Shown: positions 1 through 9,265 of the stretch, piece after piece
Layout: the number at the start of each line of letters is the position of its first letter
Position numbering within the stretch: the stretch's first letter is position 1
From: Rhodobacteraceae bacterium S2214
GTDB taxonomy: Bacteria > Pseudomonadota > Alphaproteobacteria > Rhodobacterales > Rhodobacteraceae
NCBI GenBank assembly: GCA_025141675.1
Contig: CP081161.1
Span: 1,834,001-1,898,000 of the forward strand
Direction of reading: 5' to 3'
Length of the DNA: 64,000 bases
Translations under genes and position numbers: made by a program
Notes under the pieces: model-generated
What the model was told of the DNA's origin: nothing
Seen by the model: only the letters and a program-made list of their open reading frames with translations
The model's database searches: none

Positions 1-442
1 CGTCGACAAACGACAGTTTTGATCCGCCGTCGGTGGTCAGGTCTTCGACCAACAACACGCGCTGGCCTTCGGTCATCACACCTTCGATGCGGGCGTTGCG
101 CCCGTAACCTTTTGGTTTTTTGCGGACATATGTCATCGGCAGCGCCATACGTTCGGCTACAAGTGCGGAAAACGGGATGCCCGCAGTTTCGCCACCTGCG
201 ATATTGTCGAACTGTTCGAAACCAGCCTCACGCATCACTGTAATGGTCAGAAAATCCATCAACGTCGCACGAATGCGCGGAAAAGAGATCAGCTTGCGGC
301 AATCCACATAGGTCGGCGCCTGTTTGCCCGATGCGTGGGTAAACGGTTCTTTCGCGTTGAAATCAATGGCACCAATTTCAATCAACATCCCGGCCGTTAA
401 ACGCGCGATTTCTTCTTTGGGCGGGTAGGAGGTCGGGATCAT
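1..442 (-). CDS. pyrE: orotate phosphoribosyltransferase, 3' part outside the window
   Basis: PyrE joins orotate to PRPP to make OMP in cytoplasmic pyrimidine synthesis. The minus strand reads from ATG at 442 as [13 protein letters not shown], the usual N-terminus of this family in Rhodobacteraceae. About 147 codons are visible before the left edge. The PRPP-binding signature [13 protein letters not shown] lies near the truncated end, and a [16 protein letters not shown] stretch precedes it. The gene follows pyrC on the same strand after a 66-bp gap that contains a dispersed repeat, so the two are probably co-transcribed. Only the window edge truncates it; no frameshift is visible. Confidence 0.93.
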   Translation of the reverse strand, partial: MIPTSYPPKEEIARLTAGMLIEIGAIDFNAKEPFTHASGKQAPTYVDCRKLISFPRIRATLMDFLTITVMREAGFEQFDNIAGGETAGIPFSALVAERMALPMTYVRKKPKGYGRNARIEGVMTEGQRVLLVEDLTTDGGSKLSFVD

Positions 443-454
443 GTGGGTCTCATC

Positions 455-486
455 TTTTTTTGATCAAAATACCTCCGCCGGAGGCA
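455..486 (-). repeat. dispersed intergenic element GCCTCCGGCGG..., copy 1
   Basis: On the minus strand this reads ATGCCTCCGGCGG followed by a TATTTTGATCAAAA tail. The same GC-rich palindromic core (CCTCCGGCGG) plus an A/T tail recurs at 27210, 49467 and 61744, always between genes or at a gene junction. Here it sits between pyrC and pyrE. The tail can also fold on itself (TTTTGATCAAAA). Confidence 0.6.
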
Positions 487-508
487 TCGGTTTTTAGAAA
501 GGTCGGGG

Positions 509-1561
509 TTAGGCGGAAACCTTCCAATGCAGCGGGAAACCGGGATTGAACACGGTCACGGGGCCGTCGTCCGTTGCGATATGGGTCGGGTAGCTGACAG
601 GTTCACCCTTGGTCAGCGTGATCGTCGCCTCGTTCGCAGGCAGGCCGTAAAAGGCCGGACCGTTCAACGACGTGAATGCCTCAAGTTTGTCCAAAGCGCC
701 TGCCGCTTCAAACACTTCTGCTAAGCAGGACATAGTGTTCGGCGCGGTGAAAATCCCTGCGCAGCCGCATTCTTGCAGCTTGTTCGGGTCCGTATGCGGT
801 GCGCTATCGGTGCCAAGGAAGAACCGCTTGTCGCCGGATACGGCGGCCTGCACCAATGCGACGCGATGCGTTTCACGTTTGGCCACTGGTAGACAATAGA
901 AGTGCGGCTTGATCCCGCCTGCCAGAATATGGTTCCGGTTAATGATCAGGTGATGCGTGGTGATCGTTGCAGCAAGGTTTTTATTATTGTCGCGCACATA
1001 ATCAACCGCATCTTGCGTTGTGACGTGTTCCATCACGACCTTAAGATCTGGATTCTTCTTGCGGATCGGCTTGAGCACCTTGTCGATAAACACCGCTTCG
1101 CGATCAAAGATATCGATGTTGTGGCTCGTGACCTCGCCATGCACACACAGCGGCATCCCGATTTCGGCCATCTTGGCCAACACAGGCCGGACTTTGTCGA
1201 AATCCGACACACCGGATGCCGAATTCGTTGTCGCACCCGCCGGATACAGCTTGACCGCGCGGGCGGTGCCGTCCGCATAAGCGGCTGCAACATCTTCGGG
1301 GTCTGTATCTTCTGTCAGATAAAGCGTCATCAGTGGATCGAACGTCATGCCGGCGGGCAGGGCGGCCATAATACGCGTGCGGTAGGCGCGGGCCTGATCC
1401 GCTGTCACGACTGGCGGCACAAGGTTCGGCATAATGATCGCACGACCAAAATGGCGGGCCGTTTCAGGCAGCACCGCTTGCAACATTGCGCCGTCACGCA
1501 GGTGAAGATGCCAGTCATCCGGACGCCGGATTGTGAGTTCGGTAATCGCTTTATCTTTCAT
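509..1561 (-). CDS. pyrC: dihydroorotase, class II
   Basis: PyrC cyclises N-carbamoyl-aspartate to dihydroorotate in pyrimidine synthesis. The 350-residue length is that of class II (E. coli-type) dihydroorotases. Metal ligands are recognisable: the HLH motif at His18/His20, the lysine that becomes carboxylated at about Lys104 ([13 protein letters not shown]), His141 (CVHGEV), His179 (MEHVTT) and the catalytic Asp252 (LGTDSAPH). It is the upstream partner of pyrE on the minus strand. Nothing is missing. Confidence 0.96.
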   Translation of the reverse strand: MKDKAITELTIRRPDDWHLHLRDGAMLQAVLPETARHFGRAIIMPNLVPPVVTADQARAYRTRIMAALPAGMTFDPLMTLYLTEDTDPEDVAAAYADGTARAVKLYPAGATTNSASGVSDFDKVRPVLAKMAEIGMPLCVHGEVTSHNIDIFDREAVFIDKVLKPIRKKNPDLKVVMEHVTTQDAVDYVRDNNKNLAATITTHHLIINRNHILAGGIKPHFYCLPVAKRETHRVALVQAAVSGDKRFFLGTDSAPHTDPNKLQECGCAGIFTAPNTMSCLAEVFEAAGALDKLEAFTSLNGPAFYGLPANEATITLTKGEPVSYPTHIATDDGPVTVFNPGFPLHWKVSA

Positions 1562-1660
1562 GCAGTCCGGTTACACCGAAAGGGCAAAGATCACAATGTT
1601 GGTTGAAAGGAACGGCCCGCACAGCTTACGCTTACTCTGGGACAATAAAGGGGACGAATA

Positions 1661-1936
1661 ATGCTTGGATTTTTGATCGCTGCTGCCGCTGGTTTCTTGG
1701 TACCGCAGCTAGAGCCGGTTGTCGGTAAGCCAGTTGTCGCAAAACTACGCAAAGTCGTACCAATCGATGCGCTCGAACATCGGGCGATCACCGTGCTGAT
1801 TTGCTTGATCATCGCGGCGTTTGTGGCGTCCATTTTTGACAGCGGCAATGCAATCGGACTGACCGTTGGGTTTAGCCTTGGCTATTTTGGCACGCGAATC
1901 TTTGATGCGGCACAGGGCAAAAAGATCGAAAAGTGA
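1661..1936 (+). CDS. small hydrophobic membrane protein, function unknown
   Basis: This is a 91-residue protein with an N-terminal hydrophobic segment (MLGFLIAAAAGFLVPQ) and a second membrane stretch around residues 42-60 (AITVLICLIIAAFVASIF). A glycine-rich third stretch follows and the end is charged (KKIEK). A clear ribosome-binding site, AAAGGGGA, lies 6-7 bases before the ATG. It is divergent from pyrC. I recognise no family. The topology suggests a two- or three-pass inner-membrane protein. A small GGCAGC/GCTGCC hairpin follows the stop at 1945-1961. Confidence 0.7.
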   Translation: MLGFLIAAAAGFLVPQLEPVVGKPVVAKLRKVVPIDALEHRAITVLICLIIAAFVASIFDSGNAIGLTVGFSLGYFGTRIFDAAQGKKIEK

Positions 1937-2322
1937 TTGCTATTGGCAGCAGTTGGCTGCCTCTATGTGGTCAATTGTGCCAAAACTATGGCATCTGTTG
2001 CCGGATCAGAGATTGCCCATGCGCGCCGCTGTGGGGCTCGAACGTAGCCGTTCACAGGCCCCGCGTCGCGATGTTCCGTCGTACTGTGAGGCCGCACCTT
2101 CAACGACGTATCGTGCGCGTAATCCTTTATTCTATACGAAATTGCTTTGTTTTGGCCTGTTCTTTGCCTAGGATTGGGATGGTGAACGAACTATTTATAC
2201 GATGGAAATCGATTCAATTGATTGTTTCCGTATTGGCAAAGAACTGTTCTGCGGCTCGCGCCGGGTTGGCAAGGATGTGGCGATTGTGTGACGGTGATGG
2301 TGGCTCAAGTGAAAGGGCAAAG
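1937..2322. other. 386-bp intergenic stretch without a convincing gene
   Basis: Open frames cross this stretch, but they lack a ribosome-binding site and recognisable protein character, and one simply runs into the next gene. It begins with a GC hairpin (GGCAGC-AGTTG-GCTGCC, 1945-1961) with no T-tract. The rest is probably leader and promoter for the exported protein at 2323. The A/T-rich part around 2110-2240 is the most likely promoter location, but I cannot fix -35/-10 boxes. Confidence 0.4.
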
Positions 2323-2946
2323 ATGTTGAATACAGTCAGATACGCGGTGGGGGCCGCGTTGATGGTGGTAGCCGGGGTAAATAGTGTTAACGCTGCCTGT
2401 CTAAACGAAGAAGACATGCGTCGTGGGATCATTGTTACTTTCGAAAACCAATCATCCGTTGCAATGCGCAGGACGCGAGCAGGGCTTGTTGAAGTCACGG
2501 AAACCTATGCGTCAGAAGATCTGACTATTAAGTTCACCGGACAACACGGGCTTTACTTCACCGAAGAGGTCACGCTTGTCGCGGCCCGTCCGGAAAGCTC
2601 CTCGCGCCTTGAAATCGTGTTTGACGAAGCATCTGCGGCGCTGCCTGCACCGGAAGTGGGGACTTTCTGGTCAGGCAGCACCACAAACATTTTTCCCGAT
2701 GGGGACCAACGGTCTGAACTTTATGACGTGTTCTTTTTGGACGCGCCCGTAACGCGGATTTCCGGGTGCGATTATGAAACGATCCACGCGGTTGTTGAAT
2801 ACCGCTGGCCTACGGATGAATACGGCGTGTCGCTGCTTTACGCATATCTGCCTGCGCTCGACACGGCATACATCCTGTCCAGTAGTTCTTCAGTGGCGGA
2901 AACAGGTGTAAACATCCCCGTAGCGATTGAACCTGCCACTTTCTAA
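2323..2946 (+). CDS. exported protein of unknown function
   Basis: This 207-residue protein starts with a typical Sec signal peptide (MLNTVRYAVGAALMVVAGVNSVNA, cleavage after ANA-type residues before ACLNEED). The frame stays open upstream, but the ATG at 2323 is preferred because it puts the signal peptide at the N-terminus and has AAAGGG upstream. The mature part is acidic and beta-rich with two cysteines (ACLNEE and SGCDYE) that could form a disulfide. No enzyme motif is recognised. A terminator follows at 2974. Its role is presumably periplasmic. Confidence 0.65.
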   Translation: MLNTVRYAVGAALMVVAGVNSVNAACLNEEDMRRGIIVTFENQSSVAMRRTRAGLVEVTETYASEDLTIKFTGQHGLYFTEEVTLVAARPESSSRLEIVFDEASAALPAPEVGTFWSGSTTNIFPDGDQRSELYDVFFLDAPVTRISGCDYETIHAVVEYRWPTDEYGVSLLYAYLPALDTAYILSSSSSVAETGVNIPVAIEPATF

Positions 2947-2973
2947 GTGGCTATATTTGGAAACACTGATGGG

Positions 2974-2999
2974 AAGGCGGCACTTTAGGGGCCGCCTTT
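2974..2999 (+). terminator. rho-independent terminator, shared by convergent genes
   Basis: The stem AAGGCGGC/GCCGCCTT has a short loop and is followed by TTGTCATTT. It lies between the exported protein (+) and the minus-strand gene ending at 3012, so it may serve both. Confidence 0.75.
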
Positions 3000-3011
3000 G
3001 TCATTTCGGGG

Positions 3012-3974
3012 CTATTCGGCCGCTTTGATCTTAACAGGGCGGTAAGGATGATACCCTTGTTCTTTCAGGATCTCGAGTTGTTCATCGAAAAAGCGGGTGT
3101 GGCCCGTTCTGATCGCGTGCGCGCAGACGTTGACGGCCAAATCCAGACGATCCCGTTTCATGGTTTGGTTGAACAGGTTGCGCAGGTAAGGGGCATAAGA
3201 CCGGCGTGCGCGTAGCAATTTGCCAAAGCTTTGCGGCGTCAGTGTGCCATCCATTGCGCCAACCACGAGATCATCAAGAATTTCGATTCCCTCGAGCGAA
3301 CGGGACAACCGCCCGCCCAACCCATGGCACCGCAAAGGCGTCATGCTGGGTTTTGTGTAGAGCGCGGCATGCACGGCATCCATCAGCTGATGGGGGTCAA
3401 ACGCGATATAGGCTTGTTCTGCGGCATCAATCATATCCGGCCCGTAGCCATAGCGGCTCGAGAAATCCTTGATCCGTTGATCGCGGTAGCGTTGATCAAA
3501 CCCGGCAATGCGCGGGTCAAGCGTCGCCTGTGGGCGCAGCGCGAGAACGCGGCAACCGGGCGCTGCAACGCTATAAGCTGTCGCTGCATAACCACCTGAA
3601 TCCGCGCCATAAAACAGCACTTCGTCAAAGTCCTCAAAGAACCCGTCGTCGATCAACCGGTCAAAATAACCGTAGATGCGTTTTTCGCGGTACCAGCTTT
3701 CGGATTGGGCATAGATTCCAAGATGCGACCAACCTTCTTCGCGGACAAAGGTGAACCCGAAAGGTTCGTTTTCCTTGCTGGTGTCCTGAATCGTATCTGC
3801 ATTTTCGAAGGTGACTAGCAGCTTGGGACCTGCATCAATGAAGGCAGCCGCATGCTTTTCAAGTCGTTCGAAATACCCAAGGTCCTCTGCAACTTCTTCA
3901 AGTTGGACAAACCATGCATCTCCTTCCAAGCCTGACAGGCCGGAATCGATGTCAATTCGGTTATCTTTGTTCAT
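3012..3974 (-). CDS. alpha/beta-hydrolase-like protein of unknown function (often labelled PAPS reductase)
   Basis: The protein has 320 residues. Roseobacter relatives of this sequence are, to my memory, often labelled phosphoadenosine phosphosulfate reductase, but none of the PAPS-reductase marks are present: no SxFGxES loop and no C-terminal ECG motif. Around residue 120 it has LFYGADSGGYAATAYS, resembling a nucleophile elbow (G-x-S/D-x-G-G), preceded by a beta-strand-like DEVLFYG. The remainder is helical. A true cysH is present elsewhere in this window (13758-14447). I therefore leave the function open; an alpha/beta-fold acyl-transfer or polysaccharide-related role is possible. Confidence 0.7.
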   Translation of the reverse strand: MNKDNRIDIDSGLSGLEGDAWFVQLEEVAEDLGYFERLEKHAAAFIDAGPKLLVTFENADTIQDTSKENEPFGFTFVREEGWSHLGIYAQSESWYREKRIYGYFDRLIDDGFFEDFDEVLFYGADSGGYAATAYSVAAPGCRVLALRPQATLDPRIAGFDQRYRDQRIKDFSSRYGYGPDMIDAAEQAYIAFDPHQLMDAVHAALYTKPSMTPLRCHGLGGRLSRSLEGIEILDDLVVGAMDGTLTPQSFGKLLRARRSYAPYLRNLFNQTMKRDRLDLAVNVCAHAIRTGHTRFFDEQLEILKEQGYHPYRPVKIKAAE

Positions 3975-4062
3975 GGTTGTCTCCAGCAGCGGGTGATCCG
4001 TTATTGCGCGTTAATGTGGCGAAAATGGGCGGGTCATAAGCCAGTTTTGCGGTGTTTCGGGA

Positions 4063-5286
4063 TCAAAAGAAAGCTTGAAGTCCCGTTTGTGCGCGCCCGA
4101 GGATCAAGGCGTGCACATCATGGGTTCCTTCGTAGGTGTTCACGGTCTCCAGGTTGACCATATGACGCATAATCTGGAACTCATCGGAAATGCCGTTGCC
4201 GCCATGCATGTCACGCGACATTCGCGCGATGTCCAAGGCCTTACCGCAGTTGTTGCGTTTCATCAGGCTGATCATCTCTGGTGCGGCCTTGCCTGCATCC
4301 ATCAGGCGTCCGACCTGCAACGCACCTTGTAAACCCAGTGAAATTTCGGTCTGCATATCGGCGAGTTTCTTCTGGAACAGCTGTGTCTGGGCAAGTGGTT
4401 TGTTGAACTGTTTGCGATCAAGTCCGTATTGACGCGCGGCGTGCCAGCAAAACTCTGCCGCACCCATCACGCCCCATGAAATGCCGTAGCGCGCCCGATT
4501 GAGACAACCAAACGGCCCTTTCAATCCTTGCACACCGGGTAGCAGCGCATCTTCGGATACGACCACGTCTTTCATCACGATCTCGCCGGTGATCGACGCG
4601 CGCAAGGACAGCTTGCCGCCGATTTTCGGGGCTGACAGACCTTCCATTCCCTTTTCCAGAACAAAGCCGCGGATTTTGCCGCCGTGGGCCTCTGACTTGG
4701 CCCAAACGACAAACACATCTGCGATCGGCGCGTTGGAAATCCACATTTTAGATCCGTTCAACACGTAGCCATCGTCTGTCTTCTTCGCCGTCGTTTTCAT
4801 CCCTGCAGGGTCTGATCCCGCATCAGGTTCGGTCAGGCCGAAACAGCCGATCAATGTACCAGCGGCCAAGCCGGGTAGATATTTCTGACGCTGTTCTTCG
4901 GACCCGTAGGCCTGAATAGGGTACATGACCAAGGATGATTGCACAGACATCATGGACCGATAGCCGCTGTCCACCCGTTCGATTTCACGCGCGATGAGAC
5001 CATAGGTCACGTAATTCGCACCCAGCCCGCCATATTCTTCAGGAATCGTAGCCCCCAAAAGGCCCGCATCGCCCATTTGCTTGAAAATACCGGGGTCAGT
5101 TTTTTCGTCGCGGTAGGCAGCTGTCACTTTCGGCTGTAATACATCTTGCGCAAAGGTCCGCGCGGCGTCGCGCAGCATGCGTTCTTCTTCGGTTAACTGG
5201 TCCTCAAGACGTAGGGCATCTTCCCAATCGAATGCATTCAGGTCGGGGCCAAAGCCCGACTTGTGATCTGTTGCTGCATCTTTCAT
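4063..5286 (-). CDS. gcdH: glutaryl-CoA dehydrogenase-like acyl-CoA dehydrogenase
   Basis: This FAD enzyme probably oxidises and decarboxylates glutaryl-CoA to crotonyl-CoA in lysine/tryptophan breakdown. The 407-residue protein shows [30 protein letters not shown] and the C-terminal [16 protein letters not shown], whose Glu is the catalytic base in GCDH. That last motif is what separates GCDH from other acyl-CoA dehydrogenases. I start at the ATG at 5286 because GAGGAG lies just upstream; an extra nine-residue upstream extension is unlikely. It is a monocistronic-looking minus-strand gene, divergent from the acetyltransferase. Confidence 0.88.
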   Translation of the reverse strand: MKDAATDHKSGFGPDLNAFDWEDALRLEDQLTEEERMLRDAARTFAQDVLQPKVTAAYRDEKTDPGIFKQMGDAGLLGATIPEEYGGLGANYVTYGLIAREIERVDSGYRSMMSVQSSLVMYPIQAYGSEEQRQKYLPGLAAGTLIGCFGLTEPDAGSDPAGMKTTAKKTDDGYVLNGSKMWISNAPIADVFVVWAKSEAHGGKIRGFVLEKGMEGLSAPKIGGKLSLRASITGEIVMKDVVVSEDALLPGVQGLKGPFGCLNRARYGISWGVMGAAEFCWHAARQYGLDRKQFNKPLAQTQLFQKKLADMQTEISLGLQGALQVGRLMDAGKAAPEMISLMKRNNCGKALDIARMSRDMHGGNGISDEFQIMRHMVNLETVNTYEGTHDVHALILGRAQTGLQAFF

Positions 5287-5411
5287 GGAAGCCTCCTCAA
5301 GCAATTTGCGCAAAACCTACGCTTGCGAGCTGTACATGACAATGGGCTGTGATCATGGGGCCGAGTTCAGTTAAAGTCGGTCGAGACATTCCGCTATTCA
5401 GGACGCCCAGA

Positions 5412-5966
5412 ATGACGCAACTTGCGACCCCTCGCACCAGAATTGCGCTTGTGACGCCAACGGATGCGTGGGCGCTGCACCAGTATTATACACGCAACCA
5501 TGCACATCTGTCGCCATGGGAACCGCACAGGCCGACGGGGTATCACAGCCACGACGCTTGGCAGAAACGGGCAGCAGATCAGGCTGCGCAAAACGCGTCT
5601 GGGCAGTCCTATCATTTCGCAGTGCGCTATCATGGGGCGGATGGCGTCGCTGCTGTTTGCAACTTCACCAATATCACGAAGCGTGCTTTTCAAGCGTGCC
5701 ACTTGGGCTATTCGATCGATCTGGCCTATCAAGGCCAAGGCATCCTGCGCGAAGCTCTCGTCGAAATCATCCCGTTTGTGTTTGCGCATGCTGGCCTCAA
5801 CCGGATCATGGCGAATTATATGCCGCGTAATGAACGCAGCGGGCGTCTTCTGGCAAGGTTGGGCTTCGAGAAAGAAGGATACGCCAAACGCTACCTAAAG
5901 ATCGCAGGTGAATGGGAAGATCACATCCTGACATCACGGATCATCGATCACGCGGTAGAGGCATAG
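5412..5966 (+). CDS. GNAT acetyltransferase, RimJ/RimL type
   Basis: The protein is a 184-residue acetyl-CoA-dependent N-acetyltransferase. It shows the RimJ/RimL pattern: an N-terminal ATPRTRIALVTPTDAWAL, WEPHRPTG, the acetyl-CoA-binding GYSIDLAYQGQGILREALVEI, and the terminal NERSGRLLARLGFEKEGYAKRYL. These enzymes acetylate ribosomal protein N-termini or other alpha-amines, and the substrate cannot be told here. The frame is open from 5349, but the ATG at 5412 matches the family N-terminus. Confidence 0.85.
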   Translation: MTQLATPRTRIALVTPTDAWALHQYYTRNHAHLSPWEPHRPTGYHSHDAWQKRAADQAAQNASGQSYHFAVRYHGADGVAAVCNFTNITKRAFQACHLGYSIDLAYQGQGILREALVEIIPFVFAHAGLNRIMANYMPRNERSGRLLARLGFEKEGYAKRYLKIAGEWEDHILTSRIIDHAVEA

Positions 5967-6042
5967 TTGCTGACTACGACTAAGGGGTCACTTGACGACA
6001 GCCGCACAGGGTGCAGTTCTATGCACCAGCGGGGAGACCACC

Positions 6043-6918
6043 ATGACCTTTGAAACCATCGACGCAGTCCAAGCCGAACTCGGCCAGACCGGTTATGTCT
6101 GTGATCGACCATTGGCAACGGTGGTGTTTCTGGCGCAACGGCTGGGGCGGCCCCTGTTTTTGGAGGGCGAAGCTGGCACAGGCAAAACGGAAATCGCCAA
6201 AGCTATCGCCGCCAGTTTGGGGAAACGTCTGATCCGGCTGCAGTGCTACGAAGGGCTCGATGCATCTTCAGCAGTCTACGAATGGAATTTTGCAGCGCAG
6301 ATGATCGCAATACGGGCAGGCGAGAGCAAAAAAGACCTGTTTTCCGACGACTACCTGATTGCGCGTCCTTTGTTGGAGGCAATGATGCCACAAGACGGCG
6401 GCGCACCCGTCTTGCTGATCGACGAAATTGACCGGACCGACGCACCCTTTGAAGCTTTCCTGCTCGAAGCGCTGTCCGATTTCCAAGTCACAATCCCCGA
6501 ACGCGGCACAATCAAAGCAGCAGAACCGCCCATCGTGATCCTGACCTCTAACCGAACGCGCGAAGTCCACGACGCGCTGAAACGGCGGTGTCTATATCAC
6601 TGGGTCGGGTACCCCGATTTTGATCGTGAAATGGAGATACTGCAATCGCGTGCTCCGGAAGCTACCAAGCAATTGTCCGAAGAAGTCGTGGCATTCGTCC
6701 AACGCCTGCGCGCTGAAGACCTGTTTAAGAAGCCGGGTGTCGCCGAAACCATCGACTGGGCAAAATGCCTGCTGGCGCTCGACGTGCTGACGCTGTCTCC
6801 CGAAGTTATCGCAGACACCCTTGGCGCCGTTCTAAAATACCAGGACGACATCCAACGGCTGCAAGGTTCAGAGGCCAAGAAAATCCTCGACGACGCACGC
6901 GCAAGCATACCGGCATGA
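6043..6918 (+). CDS. coxD: MoxR-family AAA+ ATPase, CoxD-like
   Basis: The protein has 291 residues with Walker A GEAGTGKT (about 42-49), Walker B VLLIDEIDRTD and a sensor-1 TSNRTREVHDALKRRC. MoxR ATPases act as chaperones together with a von Willebrand A protein. In carboxydotrophs CoxD with CoxE assembles the Cu-S-Mo site of CO dehydrogenase. Here the VWA partner and an XdhC-type protein follow directly, which supports the CoxD assignment. The start at 6043 has GGGGAG upstream; a TTG at 5992 is less likely. No coxL/M/S genes are in the window. Confidence 0.87.
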   Translation: MTFETIDAVQAELGQTGYVCDRPLATVVFLAQRLGRPLFLEGEAGTGKTEIAKAIAASLGKRLIRLQCYEGLDASSAVYEWNFAAQMIAIRAGESKKDLFSDDYLIARPLLEAMMPQDGGAPVLLIDEIDRTDAPFEAFLLEALSDFQVTIPERGTIKAAEPPIVILTSNRTREVHDALKRRCLYHWVGYPDFDREMEILQSRAPEATKQLSEEVVAFVQRLRAEDLFKKPGVAETIDWAKCLLALDVLTLSPEVIADTLGAVLKYQDDIQRLQGSEAKKILDDARASIPA

Positions 6919-6984
6919 TTCCCTTGCTTTGGTCTCAAACATCCTACGGGGGTCTGGGGGCGTGAAGCCCCCAGCGATTGCGCC

Positions 6985-8307
6985 ATGAAACTCCCCCCAT
7001 TATCTTTGCCTGACGATCCCAAACTCGCGGAAAACATCACGCATTTTGGCCGTGCTTTACGGCGGGCGGGTCTGAACATCGGGCCGGGCCGGATCACCGA
7101 TGCGATCCTCGCGGTGTCCGCTGCGGGCTTTACCAGCAAGGTCGATTTCTACTGGACGCTGCACGCCTGTTTCGTCTCCAAACCCGAGGACCGCGCGGTG
7201 TTTGCACAGATTTTCAGGCTTTACTGGCGCGATCCGCAATTCATGGAACATATGATGGCGTTTCTCACACCTGCGGTGCGCGGTGTGCAAGAAGAACGAC
7301 AGGCCGTGGCGGCAGAACGGCGGGCTGCACAGGCTTTATTAGACCAGCAAGATCCGGAATTGCCCGACGGCACAACCAACGAGGACGAGGTCGAAGTCGA
7401 TATCGACGCGAGCCAGACAACGTCGGGCGAAGAACACCTGAAGACGCTCGACTTTGAACAGATGAGCATCGCTGAAATGGCCCGCGCCAAACGCATCCTC
7501 GCGACCATGCGCCTGCCTGTTCCTCCGATTCTCAGCCGCCGGACGCAAGCCTTGCCAGGTCGGATGCCTGACTGGCGCGGGACGATGCGCGGTGCCATGC
7601 GCACAGGCGGCGAAATCAACCAGTTCCGCACAAAGCGTCCGCGCATCCGCTTTCCCAATCTCGTAGTGCTTTGCGACATCTCGGGGTCAATGTCGCAATA
7701 TTCGCGGGCGGTGCTTCATTTTGTCCATGCCGTTGCTAACAAACAGGGACAGGGCTGGGCGCATGTCCACGCCTTCACTTTCGGCACACAGTTAACCAAT
7801 ATAACTCGCCACATGCGGACTCGTGACGTGGATGCAGCGCTTGCGGCAGCCGGCGCACAAGCGCAGGACTGGGAAGGCGGGACGCGTATCGCGGCCTGTC
7901 TGGACCGGTTTAATCGCGACTGGTCGCGGCGAGTCATGGGGCAGGGTGCCGTTGTGCTGCTGATCACTGATGGGCTGGATCGTGACGGCGATGCAGATTT
8001 GGGAAAAGTCATGGAGCGTTTGTCGTTGACTGCCAAACAGGTCATCTGGCTCAACCCGCTGTTGCGCTATGACGGTTTTGCGCCGAAAGCACGTGGTATC
8101 GCCCAGATGCTACCTCACGTGGACACGTTTCGGGCTGGTCACAACATTGCATCGTTGGAAGGGGTGGCGCATGCTTTGATGCAGCCGCACGATGGGGGCG
8201 ATAAACTACGGTTCATGTCCTTGATTGATCAGACCCCGCGCCCAGATGAGACGAAGTTGGGCTGGTCGCTGGCCCATACCCGTAACAAGAAAGATCACCA
8301 TGGCTGA
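6985..8307 (+). CDS. coxE: von Willebrand factor A domain protein, CoxE-like
   Basis: The protein has 440 residues. The C-terminal half carries the VWA metal-ion site (VLCDISGSMSQYS, Asp about 231) followed by TFGTQLTNITRHMRTRDVDAAL and LITDGLDRDGD. The middle is acidic (TTNEDEVEVDIDASQTT). It is the partner of the upstream MoxR ATPase in cox-type metallocluster maturation. The gap to coxD is 66 bp; it overlaps the downstream xdhC-like gene by 8 bp, so the two are probably translationally coupled. Confidence 0.87.
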   Translation: MKLPPLSLPDDPKLAENITHFGRALRRAGLNIGPGRITDAILAVSAAGFTSKVDFYWTLHACFVSKPEDRAVFAQIFRLYWRDPQFMEHMMAFLTPAVRGVQEERQAVAAERRAAQALLDQQDPELPDGTTNEDEVEVDIDASQTTSGEEHLKTLDFEQMSIAEMARAKRILATMRLPVPPILSRRTQALPGRMPDWRGTMRGAMRTGGEINQFRTKRPRIRFPNLVVLCDISGSMSQYSRAVLHFVHAVANKQGQGWAHVHAFTFGTQLTNITRHMRTRDVDAALAAAGAQAQDWEGGTRIAACLDRFNRDWSRRVMGQGAVVLLITDGLDRDGDADLGKVMERLSLTAKQVIWLNPLLRYDGFAPKARGIAQMLPHVDTFRAGHNIASLEGVAHALMQPHDGGDKLRFMSLIDQTPRPDETKLGWSLAHTRNKKDHHG

Positions 8308-9265
8308 AACGCAGTACACCAAACTGGCCCTCGACTGGCATCGGGCAGGGCGCAAAGTGGCGATCGCAACTGTCGTTGAAACTTGGGGGTCTGCGCCGCG
8401 GCCTGTGGGCAGTCTGCTTGTCATCGACGGAGACGGAGCAATGGAAGGGTCCGTATCCGGCGGATGCGTCGAAGGGGCGGTGATCGTCGAGGCGTTAGAA
8501 GCGTTGGAAGATGGGAAGCCGCGCCTTTTAGAGTATGGAGTCAGCGACGATGAAGCCTTTGCCGTTGGACTTGCTTGCGGCGGGCGTATCCGCATTCTTG
8601 TGGAACCTGTCGGCGGGGCAATGCCCGTTTCAATTCTTGAAGAATTGGCTGCGGCGGCAGAGGCCAAGCAGCCGATTGCCTATGTGGTTGATCTGGAAAA
8701 CGATATGCGGCGCACGACGGACGCGTCGGAATTCTCCAACCGGTTCAGGTCTGACAAATCGGGCATTGAGGACGATGGGCGTACCTTCGTCGGTATCCAT
8801 AACCCACCTTTGCGGATGATCATCGTTGGTGCCGTTCATATCGCGCAGCACCTTGTGTCAATGGCTCATGCCTGCGGTTATGCGCCCACGATCATTGACC
8901 CACGCGGAGCCTTTGGGTCCGAAGACCGCTTTCCGGGGGAGGTTATTCTTGGCGATTGGCCGGATGAAGCATTGGCTGCGCTGCAACCCGACGCGCGGAC
9001 GGCCGTTGTGACCCTGACCCATGACCCTAAACTTGATGACCCAGCGATCATTGGAACGCTGAAATCCGATGCGTTTTATTTGGGCTGTCTTGGCTCCACG
9101 CGGACACATGCCAAACGGGTCACACGGCTGGAAGAAGCGGGATTTGATGCGGCCGCAATTGCGCGGATACATGCACCAGTCGGCTTGAACATCGGGGGGA
9201 AATCGCCTGCGGAAATCGCCGTCAGTATTATGGCGCAGGTCACCGACGTGTTGCGCCGCGCATGA
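8300..9265 (+). CDS. XdhC/CoxF family molybdenum cofactor maturation protein
   Basis: The protein has 321 residues. The N-terminal XdhC/CoxI domain shows VETWGSAPRPVGSLLV and GSVSGGCVEGAVIVEA; the C-terminal Rossmann domain starts LRMIIVGAVHIAQHL and contains VTLTHDPKLDDPAI and YLGCLGSTRTH. Proteins of this family bind the molybdopterin cofactor, help sulfurate it and insert it into xanthine-dehydrogenase-type hydroxylases. I choose the ATG at 8300, which overlaps the end of coxE; the frame is open further upstream only by chance. Its stop overlaps the next ATG (ATGA). Confidence 0.88.
   Translation: MAETQYTKLALDWHRAGRKVAIATVVETWGSAPRPVGSLLVIDGDGAMEGSVSGGCVEGAVIVEALEALEDGKPRLLEYGVSDDEAFAVGLACGGRIRILVEPVGGAMPVSILEELAAAAEAKQPIAYVVDLENDMRRTTDASEFSNRFRSDKSGIEDDGRTFVGIHNPPLRMIIVGAVHIAQHLVSMAHACGYAPTIIDPRGAFGSEDRFPGEVILGDWPDEALAALQPDARTAVVTLTHDPKLDDPAIIGTLKSDAFYLGCLGSTRTHAKRVTRLEEAGFDAAAIARIHAPVGLNIGGKSPAEIAVSIMAQVTDVLRRA

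Noticed and set aside
902..1606. 234-codon open frame opposite pyrC.
   Set aside because: It is fully antisense to a well-supported dihydroorotase, with His/Arg-rich composition typical of shadow frames.
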